Below are positions 9,326 through 17,151 of a stretch of 60,325 bases of DNA, piece after piece (the stretch's first letter is position 1; every line of letters begins with the position of its first letter). A program made the position numbers and the translations under genes. This DNA comes from Verrucomicrobiota bacterium (GTDB lineage Bacteria > Verrucomicrobiota > Verrucomicrobiia > Limisphaerales > CAIMTB01), in contig CAUJJW010000218.1 in NCBI GenBank assembly GCA_963205105.1, positions 1-60,325 of the forward strand, written 5' to 3'. The notes under the pieces are model-generated. The model was not told where the DNA came from, ran no database searches, and worked only from the letters and a program-made list of their open reading frames with translations.

Positions 9326-9907
9326 ATGCATATCTCGCGAGCAGGCGAATACGGGGTCCTGGGACTGCTGCACTTGGTTCGGCAGCCGGCGGGGCAAACC
9401 GTCATGATCGACGCCGTCAGCCGCGACGTTGCGATCCCTAAAAGCTTCCTGGCCAAGATCTTCCAAGATTTGGCGAAAGCAGGCATCCTGCGTTCCCAAC
9501 GTGGAGCAGGGGGCGGGTTCGCCCTGGCCCGACCCGCGGATCAGATCACGGTCCTGGAAATCATCGAAGCGATCGACGGGAAGATCGCCCTCCAGCGATG
9601 CCTGAGTGAAGTTCCCGACTGTGAACGTCGGGAGAGCTGCGCGCTCTGCTCGCTGTTTGAACAAGCCCAGGACCGTCTCAAGGAGGTGTTCAGCCGGACC
9701 ACCTTGTTTGAGTTGGCTGCGAAGCAGGAAGCTGTGAACGGACTGGCTCTGGCCCCCGCAGCGCACACGGCCCATCGCACGGCCCCCAGCGTCGAACTGC
9801 CCCTGGCCAACGCCGATCGCCCCTCTCTGAATGGATCCGCCAATGGATCCTGTCACTGCAACGACTCCACCCTTTCCACCAAAGAATCCTTAGCCTTGGA
9901 ATCCTGA
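9326..9907 (+). CDS. Rrf2-family transcriptional regulator (IscR-like)
   Basis: DNA-binding regulator of 193 residues. The N-terminal winged helix is typical (MHISRAGEYGVLGLLHL, then FLAKIFQDLAKAGIL and RGAGGGFALARP). It is followed by four cysteines spaced C-x6-C-x5-C-x2-C at about residues 92-108, where IscR-type proteins bind an Fe-S cluster, so it may sense cluster status. The last 70 residues are a low-complexity Ala/Ser/Asn-rich tail longer than in IscR. It starts the plus-strand Fe-S block and ends 2 bases before the iscU ATG, so it probably regulates the genes it leads. The exact ligand is inference. Confidence 0.9.
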   Translation: MHISRAGEYGVLGLLHLVRQPAGQTVMIDAVSRDVAIPKSFLAKIFQDLAKAGILRSQRGAGGGFALARPADQITVLEIIEAIDGKIALQRCLSEVPDCERRESCALCSLFEQAQDRLKEVFSRTTLFELAAKQEAVNGLALAPAAHTAHRTAPSVELPLANADRPSLNGSANGSCHCNDSTLSTKESLALES

Positions 9908-9909
9908 AC

Positions 9910-10338
9910 ATGAGCGATACCTACACGCTGTACAACAAGACCGTGATGGACCATTTCATGAATCCCCGAAATATGGGGGATTTGCCGGACGCTGATGGCG
10001 TCGGCGAAGTTGGCGCTGCTGCATGCGGCGACATCATGAAGATGAGCCTCAAGGTCGAAAACGGCCGCATCACCGACGCGCGCTTCAAGACCTTCGGCTG
10101 TGGTTCCGCCATCGCCAGTTCGAGCATGGCCACCGAGCTGATCAAGGGCCGCACCCTGCAGGAAGCCCTTCATTTCTCGAACCAGGAGGTTGTCGACGCC
10201 CTGGGCGGACTTCCCCCGGTGAAGATTCATTGCTCGGTGCTGGCCGAGGAGGCTCTCAAGGCCGCCCTCGAGGATTATGTGAAGAAGCATCCCGATTCTG
10301 CAGCGCCCGAATCCCTCCGCGAAACAGTCGCCGTCTGA
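9910..10338 (+). CDS. iscU: Fe-S cluster assembly scaffold IscU
   Basis: Scaffold on which [2Fe-2S] clusters are built before transfer to target proteins; cytoplasmic, 142 residues. All hallmarks of a functional IscU are present: the first cysteine with its Asp in AACGD, the second in FGCGSAIASSS, the LPPVK chaperone-recognition motif, and the third in KIHCSVLAEEALKAA. The ATG follows the Rrf2 stop by 2 bases. The cysteine desulfurase-like gene follows after 115 bases. Because the scaffold looks normal, the loss of the PLP lysine in its partner is more striking. Confidence 0.96.
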   Translation: MSDTYTLYNKTVMDHFMNPRNMGDLPDADGVGEVGAAACGDIMKMSLKVENGRITDARFKTFGCGSAIASSSMATELIKGRTLQEALHFSNQEVVDALGGLPPVKIHCSVLAEEALKAALEDYVKKHPDSAAPESLRETVAV

Positions 10339-10453
10339 ACAGGCGACGGTCGTGAATGTTGAGTCGGCCGGAGTGTGCACCACCCGGTCCGACTCGTGGT
10401 CGGCATACCCACCTCCTTCGGTCGTTGTTCCCGTTCCTCCTCCTGATCCCATC

Positions 10454-11719
10454 ATGCGCCAAGTTTACCTCGATCATCTGTCCGCAACGCCGCTCCTGCC
10501 CGAGGCGTTCGAAGCGATGAAGCCGTTCTTCCTTGAAGCCTACGGCAATGTGTCGTCGCTGCATCAGCATGGCCTCCGAGTGCGGGACGCCGTCGCGAAG
10601 GCGAGGACCCAGATGGCCGCTCTGATCAATGCGGAGTCCGCAGACGACATCTTTTTCACGTCCTGCGGCACGGAATCGGTGAATCTCGCGGTCAAAGGTG
10701 TGGCCTACGCGAACCGCCGCCGCGGGAATCACATCGTCTGGAGCGAGGTCGAGCATCCCGCAATCCTGAGCTCGATCGAGTTTCTCGAGAAGGAAGGCTT
10801 CACGCACACGAAGGTTCCCGTGGACGTCGATGGACGGTTGATCGTGGAGAAGCTCCGGGAAGCGATCACGGACAAGACCACCCTCATTTGCGTGCAACTC
10901 GCCAATCACGACATTGGCACGCTGCAACCGGTGGCCGAGGTCGGACGCATCGCCGGCGAGAAGGGCATCCCACTGTTCGTCGATGCCAACTCGAGCGCCG
11001 GCTGGGTTCCCATCGACGTCCAACAACTCGGGGCCAGCCTGCTCTCGCTGTCGCCGCACCGTTTCTACGGCCCGAAAGGGGTCGGCGTGCTCTACCGCAA
11101 TCGACGGGCCCGCATCGTGAGCATCCTCCACGGTGGCGTGCAGGAGGGTGGACGGCGCGCCGGCACGGAAAATGTCCCCGCCATCGTCGGCGCAGGAGTC
11201 GCCGCCGAGGTCGCGCTGCGCGAATTGCCCGCCCGCGTCGAACACGTCGCCGCGCTGCAACACCGGCTCTGGAACGGCCTCAAGTCACGCATCCCGTTCA
11301 TCAAGCTGAATGGCCCCGAACCCGGCCCGAAGCGGATCGCCAACAACATCAACATCAGCACGGAATTCATCGAAGGCGAAGGCCAGCTCCTGCTGCTGGA
11401 CCTGAATGGCGTCGCGGTCGCGAGCGGTTCCAGCTGTGTCAGCAAATCGCTCAAAATCTCCCATGTACTCGCCGCCATCGGCCTGGACCATGCCCTCGCC
11501 CAGGGCAACCTGATCCTCACCCTCGGCAAGGACAACACCGCCGAGGAGATCGATTACGTCATCGATGCCTTCGCCAAGATCGTGGAGAAGCTGCGTGGCA
11601 TGTCGCCCATGTGGGATGAGTTCCAACGGGGAATCATCGACTCGGTCATCAGTCCCACCGGACGCGGCAAGTCCTTCTCCGAACACGCGGCTGCGATCTC
11701 AGGCAAAGCCGCTCATTGA
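10454..11719 (+). CDS. IscS/NifS-type cysteine desulfurase-like protein lacking the PLP lysine
   Basis: Class V aminotransferase-fold protein of 421 residues that should deliver sulfur to IscU. Most IscS landmarks are kept: YLDHLSATP, the T of TSCGTESVNLA, the PLP-stacking His of EVEHPAI, the Asp of FVDANSS, GGRRAGTENVPAIVG, and the sulfur-carrying Cys328 in ASGSSCVSKS. The lysine that forms the Schiff base with PLP is missing: the canonical S-x-H-K reads SPHR, with Arg203 encoded by CGT at 11060-11062. The Gln after VDA is also Ser. The frame is open back to a GTG at 10352, but the ATG at 10454 starts directly at the conserved N-terminus. After about residue 380 there is a 35-residue tail. 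It may bind PLP non-covalently, need another desulfurase, or have a non-catalytic role. Confidence 0.88.
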   Translation: MRQVYLDHLSATPLLPEAFEAMKPFFLEAYGNVSSLHQHGLRVRDAVAKARTQMAALINAESADDIFFTSCGTESVNLAVKGVAYANRRRGNHIVWSEVEHPAILSSIEFLEKEGFTHTKVPVDVDGRLIVEKLREAITDKTTLICVQLANHDIGTLQPVAEVGRIAGEKGIPLFVDANSSAGWVPIDVQQLGASLLSLSPHRFYGPKGVGVLYRNRRARIVSILHGGVQEGGRRAGTENVPAIVGAGVAAEVALRELPARVEHVAALQHRLWNGLKSRIPFIKLNGPEPGPKRIANNINISTEFIEGEGQLLLLDLNGVAVASGSSCVSKSLKISHVLAAIGLDHALAQGNLILTLGKDNTAEEIDYVIDAFAKIVEKLRGMSPMWDEFQRGIIDSVISPTGRGKSFSEHAAAISGKAAH

Positions 11720-11883
11720 TGCGGTCGGTCGGTGGGTGTGCCGGGGTCACTGCGCCTAGGCTGCCCAGGCTGCGGTCCGCTACCGGGTTGGAGACATCCG
11801 ATTCCGGCATGGCGTTGATCTTGGTCACGCTTCGGCCGCCTACCTGCTTCCCACCCGTCGGAATCCCTTCATAATCCATCCAC

Positions 11884-12978
11884 ATGCTGTCGCACGACCA
11901 GATCCTCTCCACCCTCAAGGGCGTCAAATACCCCGGCTTCAGCCGCGACATCGTCTCCTTCGGGCTCGTCAAGGAAGCCCAAGCCGACCAGGGCACCCTT
12001 CGCGTGGTCATGCAACTGACCTCCGGCAATGCCGAGGTCGCCCGACAGATCCAAACCGATTCCGAGTCGTTACTCCGCGGATTGCCAGGAGTTCAGAAGG
12101 TCGTCGTCGAGGTGCGGTTGCCCGCAGGCGCCTCAGCCGGGCCGTCCGCTCCAGGACAACCCCAGGCCCAGGGTGCCGCCAATCCCTGGTCTCAACAAAA
12201 CCAGGTCCCGGGCGTCCGCCGCGTGGTCGCCGTCGCCAGCGGCAAAGGCGGGGTCGGGAAATCCACCGTCTCCGTCAACCTCGCCTGCGCCTTCCATCAA
12301 CTCGGGCTGCGCACCGGCCTGCTGGACTGCGACATCTACGGGCCTTCCATCCCGCTGATGATGGGTTGCAAGGACCGACCCGACGTCACGGAGGATCAAA
12401 AACTGATTCCGCCGGAACGTCATGGCGTGCGCTTGATGAGCATCGGGTTCCTGATCGACGACGACCAACCGGTGATCTGGCGCGGGCCGATGATTGTGAA
12501 GACCATCCAGCAGTTCCTGATGCAGACCCACTGGGATGATCTGGATGTCCTGCTGGTCGACCTCCCCCCTGGCACCGGCGATGCCCAATTGACCCTCTGC
12601 CAGACCGTGCCCCTCGACGGCGGCGTCGTGGTAACCACGCCCCAGGAAGCTTCGCTCGGTGTGGTTCGCAAGGGCATCGCCATGTTCCAGAAGCTCAACG
12701 TCCCACTCCTCGGGATCGTCGAAAACATGAGCTATTTCACCGCCCCCGACGGTTCACGTGTCGAAATCTTCGGCCACGGGGGCGGCTCCGGTGAAGCGCG
12801 ACGCATCGGGGTTCCTTTTCTCGGCGAGATCCCGCTCTTCACCGAGATCCGCGCCGGAGGAGATGCCGGTGCGCCGATCGTGGCGACTGCGCCGAAGTCG
12901 GCGCCGGCTCAGGCGTTCTTCGATGTCGCACGCCAACTGCAAAGCAGTCTGGCGTCGGCGCGTTCGTTCAAAAGTTGA
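11884..12978 (+). CDS. Mrp/ApbC-type P-loop ATPase, Fe-S cluster carrier
   Basis: Cytoplasmic Mrp/NBP35-family ATPase of 364 residues, thought to carry Fe-S clusters to apo-proteins. An N-terminal MIP18-like domain (about 1-80) is joined by a Gln/Pro/Ala-rich linker to the ATPase. The deviant Walker A is SGKGGVGKSTVSVNLA, followed by DCDIYGPSIP and LLVDLPPGTGD. In the ENMSYF region many homologues have a CxxC that holds a bridging cluster; here it reads ENMSYFTAPDG, without cysteines, as in some other lineages. It lies 164 bases after the IscS-like gene with nothing recognisable between. Its last 11 bases overlap the convergent porin gene. Confidence 0.93.
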   Translation: MLSHDQILSTLKGVKYPGFSRDIVSFGLVKEAQADQGTLRVVMQLTSGNAEVARQIQTDSESLLRGLPGVQKVVVEVRLPAGASAGPSAPGQPQAQGAANPWSQQNQVPGVRRVVAVASGKGGVGKSTVSVNLACAFHQLGLRTGLLDCDIYGPSIPLMMGCKDRPDVTEDQKLIPPERHGVRLMSIGFLIDDDQPVIWRGPMIVKTIQQFLMQTHWDDLDVLLVDLPPGTGDAQLTLCQTVPLDGGVVVTTPQEASLGVVRKGIAMFQKLNVPLLGIVENMSYFTAPDGSRVEIFGHGGGSGEARRIGVPFLGEIPLFTEIRAGGDAGAPIVATAPKSAPAQAFFDVARQLQSSLASARSFKS

Positions 12979-14434
12979 ACTGCGCCTGGAAGGCCAAACG
13001 ATCCGCATCCTCGGTCGCACCGTAGGGAGCGGAACGCGTGTTGGTTCGTTCCAGGGTGTGGGTGTAGGAAATCGAGACTTCGAACTCCGGCCACGGCTGC
13101 CATTCCACGCCCACGTCCCACTCGTTCACAATCGAGTGAGGTGCGTTCGAGGCGAACTTGCGTCCCCCGTCGAAGTACTGCCATCGGACGAAGGGATACC
13201 AATCGCCGTGCCACTGTTCGATGCGATAGGCCAACTGCACGTAACCACCATGCAGGAACTCGCTCTCGATCGACCTGCTGTCCGGGACCAGTTCAGGACC
13301 GCGTCCCACCATCCACTCCGCCTCCACGCCGAAAGGCTGCGGGTACCAGACCAGCGTGGCCGCAATCCGCTCGTCGGTGACGCCATTTGACGGACGGGTG
13401 GGGGTGAACGCCCCGGAGCCCAGGTTGATGGAGCTGACCCCGCTGACGAAATCCCCGTGGTAGGCCGCCAACCCGGTCTCCAGATACTGCCCGCCTGCGA
13501 GTTTCCAGGGGTACGATAGCCGGGCCACCGCGTGCGGTTCCCCGTTGAGATCCAAACGATTCAGCCCCTGCCCCGAATAAAACCCCACACCGGCAACCCC
13601 GTAGTCCCCCGAACCCTTCAGCCCCAAGCGCACCAGGTCCCGGAACCGGTTGCGGACCTCCGCCGGAGCCCAATATCCGAATGCGCCGATGTCGCGTTCT
13701 CCTTCCACCGCGCTGTTCAAGGCGTCCGGACGTTCCATCGGCGCCCGGTTCTGCGAGGACTGAAGGTTAACCCAACCAAAAGGGACCTTGGACTGACCGA
13801 TGCGCACCCGGAATTCCTTGTCCGCATCCAACGCGAGATCGCCGTAGTAATCGCGCATGCCCAGCGTGTACTCGCCGGAACTCAGCGAGGCATTGAAGTC
13901 GCTCTGCAGATAGACAAAGAGGCGCTGGGTCACATCCCCGCTGAGGATCAGTCGTCCCCGTCGAAGCAGGAATGACGAGGCATCGCTCGCCGAGGCGTCG
14001 TTGGGAACATTCAGCGGTTCGCCCTCCGAATCGATCACCTCGGTGTAGCGGATCTGCGCGTAACCTCGGAAGCTGATGGTGTCAAACCACTTGGGTTTTG
14101 ATGGCCCTACCGAAGTTCCCTTCGTTGCCGTGGCCGAAAGGTCGGGTTTCGCAGGCATCTGCGGGTCCGCCGGCTTCCCGCCCTGCTTGGTTCCTCCTGC
14201 GTCCACCAGGCCAGGCGTTCCGGGCGCGGGGGGCATGGCAGTTCCCGCTGAACCGTTGGGGCTGTTCCGGGTATCCGCCGCCGCAGCTTCCACCAGCATC
14301 TGGTACTCGGCCTCGGTCAGCGACCCACGATCCCTCAGCACTTGGAGCAGCTTGAGCATCGCCTCCCCGGCTGCCGGGGCCGGAGGAACCACCATCAACG
14401 CACCCATCAGGGCACAGAGCGCTTTCCGTTTCAC
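12968..14434 (-). CDS. OprO/OprP-type outer membrane porin
   Basis: Outer membrane beta-barrel of 488 residues. The GTG at 14434 gives an ideal signal peptide (KRKALCALMGALMVV, cleavage near PAPAAG) and has GGGGAG 12 bases upstream; an ATG at 14482 would add a poorly hydrophobic leader. Mature residues about 20-45 hold a short helix (LLQVLRDRGSLTEAEYQML), then a Pro/Ala linker, then the barrel with alternating aromatic strands (GYAQIRYTE, LRRGRLILSGDV, FRVRIGQSKVPFGWVN), ending in Phe as outer membrane proteins do. The pattern fits the phosphate-selective porin O/P family; the true substrate is unproven, but a Pho-box-like repeat lies upstream. Confidence 0.87.
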   Translation of the reverse strand: MKRKALCALMGALMVVPPAPAAGEAMLKLLQVLRDRGSLTEAEYQMLVEAAAADTRNSPNGSAGTAMPPAPGTPGLVDAGGTKQGGKPADPQMPAKPDLSATATKGTSVGPSKPKWFDTISFRGYAQIRYTEVIDSEGEPLNVPNDASASDASSFLLRRGRLILSGDVTQRLFVYLQSDFNASLSSGEYTLGMRDYYGDLALDADKEFRVRIGQSKVPFGWVNLQSSQNRAPMERPDALNSAVEGERDIGAFGYWAPAEVRNRFRDLVRLGLKGSGDYGVAGVGFYSGQGLNRLDLNGEPHAVARLSYPWKLAGGQYLETGLAAYHGDFVSGVSSINLGSGAFTPTRPSNGVTDERIAATLVWYPQPFGVEAEWMVGRGPELVPDSRSIESEFLHGGYVQLAYRIEQWHGDWYPFVRWQYFDGGRKFASNAPHSIVNEWDVGVEWQPWPEFEVSISYTHTLERTNTRSAPYGATEDADRLAFQAQFNF

Positions 14435-14497
14435 AAAATGTCTTTTGCTCCCCGTCCGCAAACCACTCCGCCAGAGAACCAAAACCGGCTCTCAAGG

Positions 14498-14525
14498 TGT
14501 GACCGTCGGGTTACGATGAGGTTAC
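14498..14525 (-). promoter_or_regulatory. Pho-box-like direct repeats upstream of the porin gene
   Basis: Read on the minus strand, GTAACC (14525-14520), GTAACC (14514-14509) and GTCACA (14503-14498) recur with an 11-base period. The first two are identical; the third matches at 4 of 6. They end 64 bases before the porin start. PhoB/PhoP-type regulators bind direct repeats with an 11-base period, which fits an OprO/P-type porin. The regulator is not in the window. Confidence 0.5.
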
Positions 14526-14629
14526 ACGCGGCCACAATGCTTTGAGGAGCCCCGAATTCCAGCCGCCGATTTGGGGACAATTCTGGCTTCGGCGAAGAGT
14601 CCCTGACCGCCCTCGGCATCGCTCGAGAT

Positions 14630-15769
14630 TTAACTCTGCAACGCCGCCCTTAGGAACGGCCGGTACAAATGCGCCTCCAGCAGGAAGGAATCATGGCCTT
14701 TGTCGCTGTGAACGGTGATGCGTGTCGCATTCACACCCGCCTTCTTCAGCACTTCCGCCAGGTACGCCTGTTCCTCCGGATGATAGCAAACATCGGAATC
14801 GATGGTGAAGATCAGGTAGGTCTGTTTTCGACACCGTTGAAACAGCGCCACCATGTCCGTCGCCACCGCCTCGCGAACCAGATCAAACCGGTTCCAAGCA
14901 TCCAGGATCCGGAGGTAGGTGTTCGCGTCGAACCGTCGCACAAACTTTTTCCCCTGATGCAGCATGTAGCTTTCCAGGGAGCTCCGCAGTTGGTACCAGG
15001 CCAGCGAATCATCCCGCCGCACGATCTCCGTGCGAGCCCGCTCTTCCATCGCCTCCAGGGAGACAAAGGTCTTGTGCCCAATCATCCGGGCCAATGCCAA
15101 TCCCCGGTCCGGAGCCGGGCCGTCGTAGTAGTCCCCACCTCGAAACGCCAGGTCCGCCTCGATCGCACAGATCTGTTCAAGATTGTGCAAACGCTGCAAC
15201 GGCGTCGTCCGAGCACCGGTCGCGAACGGAATCACCGTCCGCACCCGTTCGGGCCACCGCGTCGCAAGGCTCAGCGCGAGCAACCCGCCCAGGGACGCCC
15301 CGACCGCGGCGTGCAGAACCCCGATCCCCAGATGATCCAGCAGGGCGAGTTGCGAATCGACGATGTCGGCCATCGTCAGTTGCGGAAACCGCGGACCGTA
15401 CGGACGGCCGGTCCGCGGTTCGATCGAGGCCGGCCCGGTCGAGCCATAGCAGCCGCCCAGATAATTGACGCAGATCACGAAGAAGGAATCCGTATCCAGA
15501 CCCTTCCCCGGCCCGATGAAGTCGTCCCACCACCCTTGATGCACCTCCTCGGTCCAGCGTCCATCGACGCCGGGAATCGCCGGATTGTAGCCGGCCGCGT
15601 GGTGGCTCCCGCTCAGGGCGTGGAACAGCAGAACGGCGTTGTCCTTGTTGGCGTTGAGGCGCCCATAGGTTTCATAAGCGAGGACCGCCGGGGTCAGCGG
15701 TTCGCCGCTTTGCAGGTAGAACGGCACCTTCTCCGTCGCCAGTTCGAAAAACTTCGTCTCGCTCGCCAT
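14630..15769 (-). CDS. metX: homoserine O-acetyltransferase (MetX family)
   Basis: Alpha/beta-hydrolase-fold enzyme of 379 residues that acylates L-homoserine, the first committed step of the direct-sulfhydrylation route to methionine. Visible are ALSGSHHAAG, the NYLGGCYGSTGP oxyanion region, the nucleophile serine in GASLGG, and the C-terminal Asp/His pair in FTIDSDVCY and SDKGHDSFLLE. An ATG at 15769 with GGAAGGAAT about 9 bases upstream is preferred over the GTG one codon before. It follows metY by 23 bases, so the two enzymes make one operon. Acetyl rather than succinyl donor is inferred from family resemblance only. Confidence 0.94.
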   Translation of the reverse strand: MASETKFFELATEKVPFYLQSGEPLTPAVLAYETYGRLNANKDNAVLLFHALSGSHHAAGYNPAIPGVDGRWTEEVHQGWWDDFIGPGKGLDTDSFFVICVNYLGGCYGSTGPASIEPRTGRPYGPRFPQLTMADIVDSQLALLDHLGIGVLHAAVGASLGGLLALSLATRWPERVRTVIPFATGARTTPLQRLHNLEQICAIEADLAFRGGDYYDGPAPDRGLALARMIGHKTFVSLEAMEERARTEIVRRDDSLAWYQLRSSLESYMLHQGKKFVRRFDANTYLRILDAWNRFDLVREAVATDMVALFQRCRKQTYLIFTIDSDVCYHPEEQAYLAEVLKKAGVNATRITVHSDKGHDSFLLEAHLYRPFLRAALQS

Positions 15770-15792
15770 CACGGGATTCCTTCCGTTCTACC

Positions 15793-17082
15793 TTACGCCA
15801 ACGCGCGGGCCAGGGCCTGATCCAGATCGGCGAGAATGTCGTCGATGTGCTCGATGCCGATGCTCAACCGCACCAGGTCGGGGGTGATGCCGCCCGCGGC
15901 CTGCTGCTGCTCCGACATCTGGGAGTGTGTCGTCGATGCGCTATGAATGGCCAGCGACTTGGCATCGCCCACATTCGCCAAATGCGAAAGCAGACGAAGG
16001 CTGTCGATGAATTTCCGTCCGGCATCGCGTCCGCCCCGAATGCCGAACACCACCATCGAGCCGCCCTTGCCGCGAAGGTACTTCTGGTTCTTGGCATACT
16101 CCGGGCTGTCCGGAAGTCCCGGATAGCGAACCCAGGTGACGCCAGGATGCGCCTTGAGGTGTTTTGCGACCGCCAGCGAGTTCTCGCAGTGCCGTTCCAT
16201 CCGCAGAGGGAGGGTCTCGATGCCCTGGAGGAACATCCACGAGTTGTCCGGGGCGATGCAGGCACCGAGGTTGCGCAGCGGTACCGTGCGCATGCGCAGG
16301 ATGAACGCCAGCGGCCGAAGCGGATCCGGCAGGTCGAGGCCCCAGCGCAGTCCGTGATAGCTGTTGTCCGGCGTGGTGTAGAGCGGGTGTTTGCCTCCCG
16401 CCCAATGGAACCGCCCCGAATCCACCACCACCCCGCCAATGCCCGTTCCGTGGCCGCCGAACCATTTCGTCAGGGAATGCACCACGATGTCGGCGCCGTA
16501 CTTGATCGGCTGCGTCAGGTAGGGAGTCGAAAACGTCGAGTCCACGATCAACGGCAACCCACGCGCGTGCGCCACTTGGGCCACGGCTTCCAGGTCGGTG
16601 ATCTCCAGGGCCGGATTCGACACAGATTCACAGAACACCGCCCGCGTCTTGTCATCGATCGCGCGCGCGAAGTTCTCCGGGTCCTGCGAATCCACGAATT
16701 TCACCTGAATCCCCAACGCTGGGAGGATGTCGTTGAACTGGGTGTAGGTGCCTCCGTAGAGGTTCCGCGCGGAGACAATGTTGTCGCCGGCCTGGGCGAC
16801 ATTGATGATCGAGTAGAAAACCGCCGAGGTTCCCGAAGCCACTCCGAGCCCCCCCATTTCATGGGCGCCTTCCAACAGAGCCACGCGCTTCTCCAGCACG
16901 TCGGTCGTCGGATTCATCAGCCGCGTGTAGATGTTCCCCAGTTCCTTCAGGGCGAAAAGATTCGCCGCATGCTCCGTGTTCCGGAAAACAAACGAGGATG
17001 TGCGATAAATCGGCACCGCACGGGACAACGTGGTGGGATCCGGCTGGGTACCGCCGTGAAGGCAGAGCGTCTCGAGTTTCAT
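15793..17082 (-). CDS. metY: O-acetylhomoserine sulfhydrylase (MetY family)
   Basis: PLP enzyme of the Cys/Met metabolism family, 429 residues, joining sulfide to O-acetylhomoserine to give homocysteine. The PLP lysine is in VVHSLTKWFGGHG, the substrate region in SARNLYGGTYTQF, and the conserved Asp in LIVDSTFSTPYL. Length and the insertion around LRPLAFILRMRTVPLRN match MetY rather than the shorter MetB/MetC enzymes. It pairs with metX downstream. The 69 bases before the ATG at 17082 hold a purine-rich AAAAGGGGGTGAG but no recognisable SAM riboswitch. Confidence 0.95.
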   Translation of the reverse strand: MKLETLCLHGGTQPDPTTLSRAVPIYRTSSFVFRNTEHAANLFALKELGNIYTRLMNPTTDVLEKRVALLEGAHEMGGLGVASGTSAVFYSIINVAQAGDNIVSARNLYGGTYTQFNDILPALGIQVKFVDSQDPENFARAIDDKTRAVFCESVSNPALEITDLEAVAQVAHARGLPLIVDSTFSTPYLTQPIKYGADIVVHSLTKWFGGHGTGIGGVVVDSGRFHWAGGKHPLYTTPDNSYHGLRWGLDLPDPLRPLAFILRMRTVPLRNLGACIAPDNSWMFLQGIETLPLRMERHCENSLAVAKHLKAHPGVTWVRYPGLPDSPEYAKNQKYLRGKGGSMVVFGIRGGRDAGRKFIDSLRLLSHLANVGDAKSLAIHSASTTHSQMSEQQQAAGGITPDLVRLSIGIEHIDDILADLDQALARALA

Positions 17083-17151
17083 GCGTGTGGGCGAAGGCTA
17101 CTCACCCCCTTTTCCCCGCCGCAAACGCGATCTGCGGCATTGTCTTCAGCA

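Noticed and set aside
17083..17151. possible SAM riboswitch before metY
   Set aside because: Only 69 bases separate the genes and none of the conserved SAM-riboswitch stems could be drawn.
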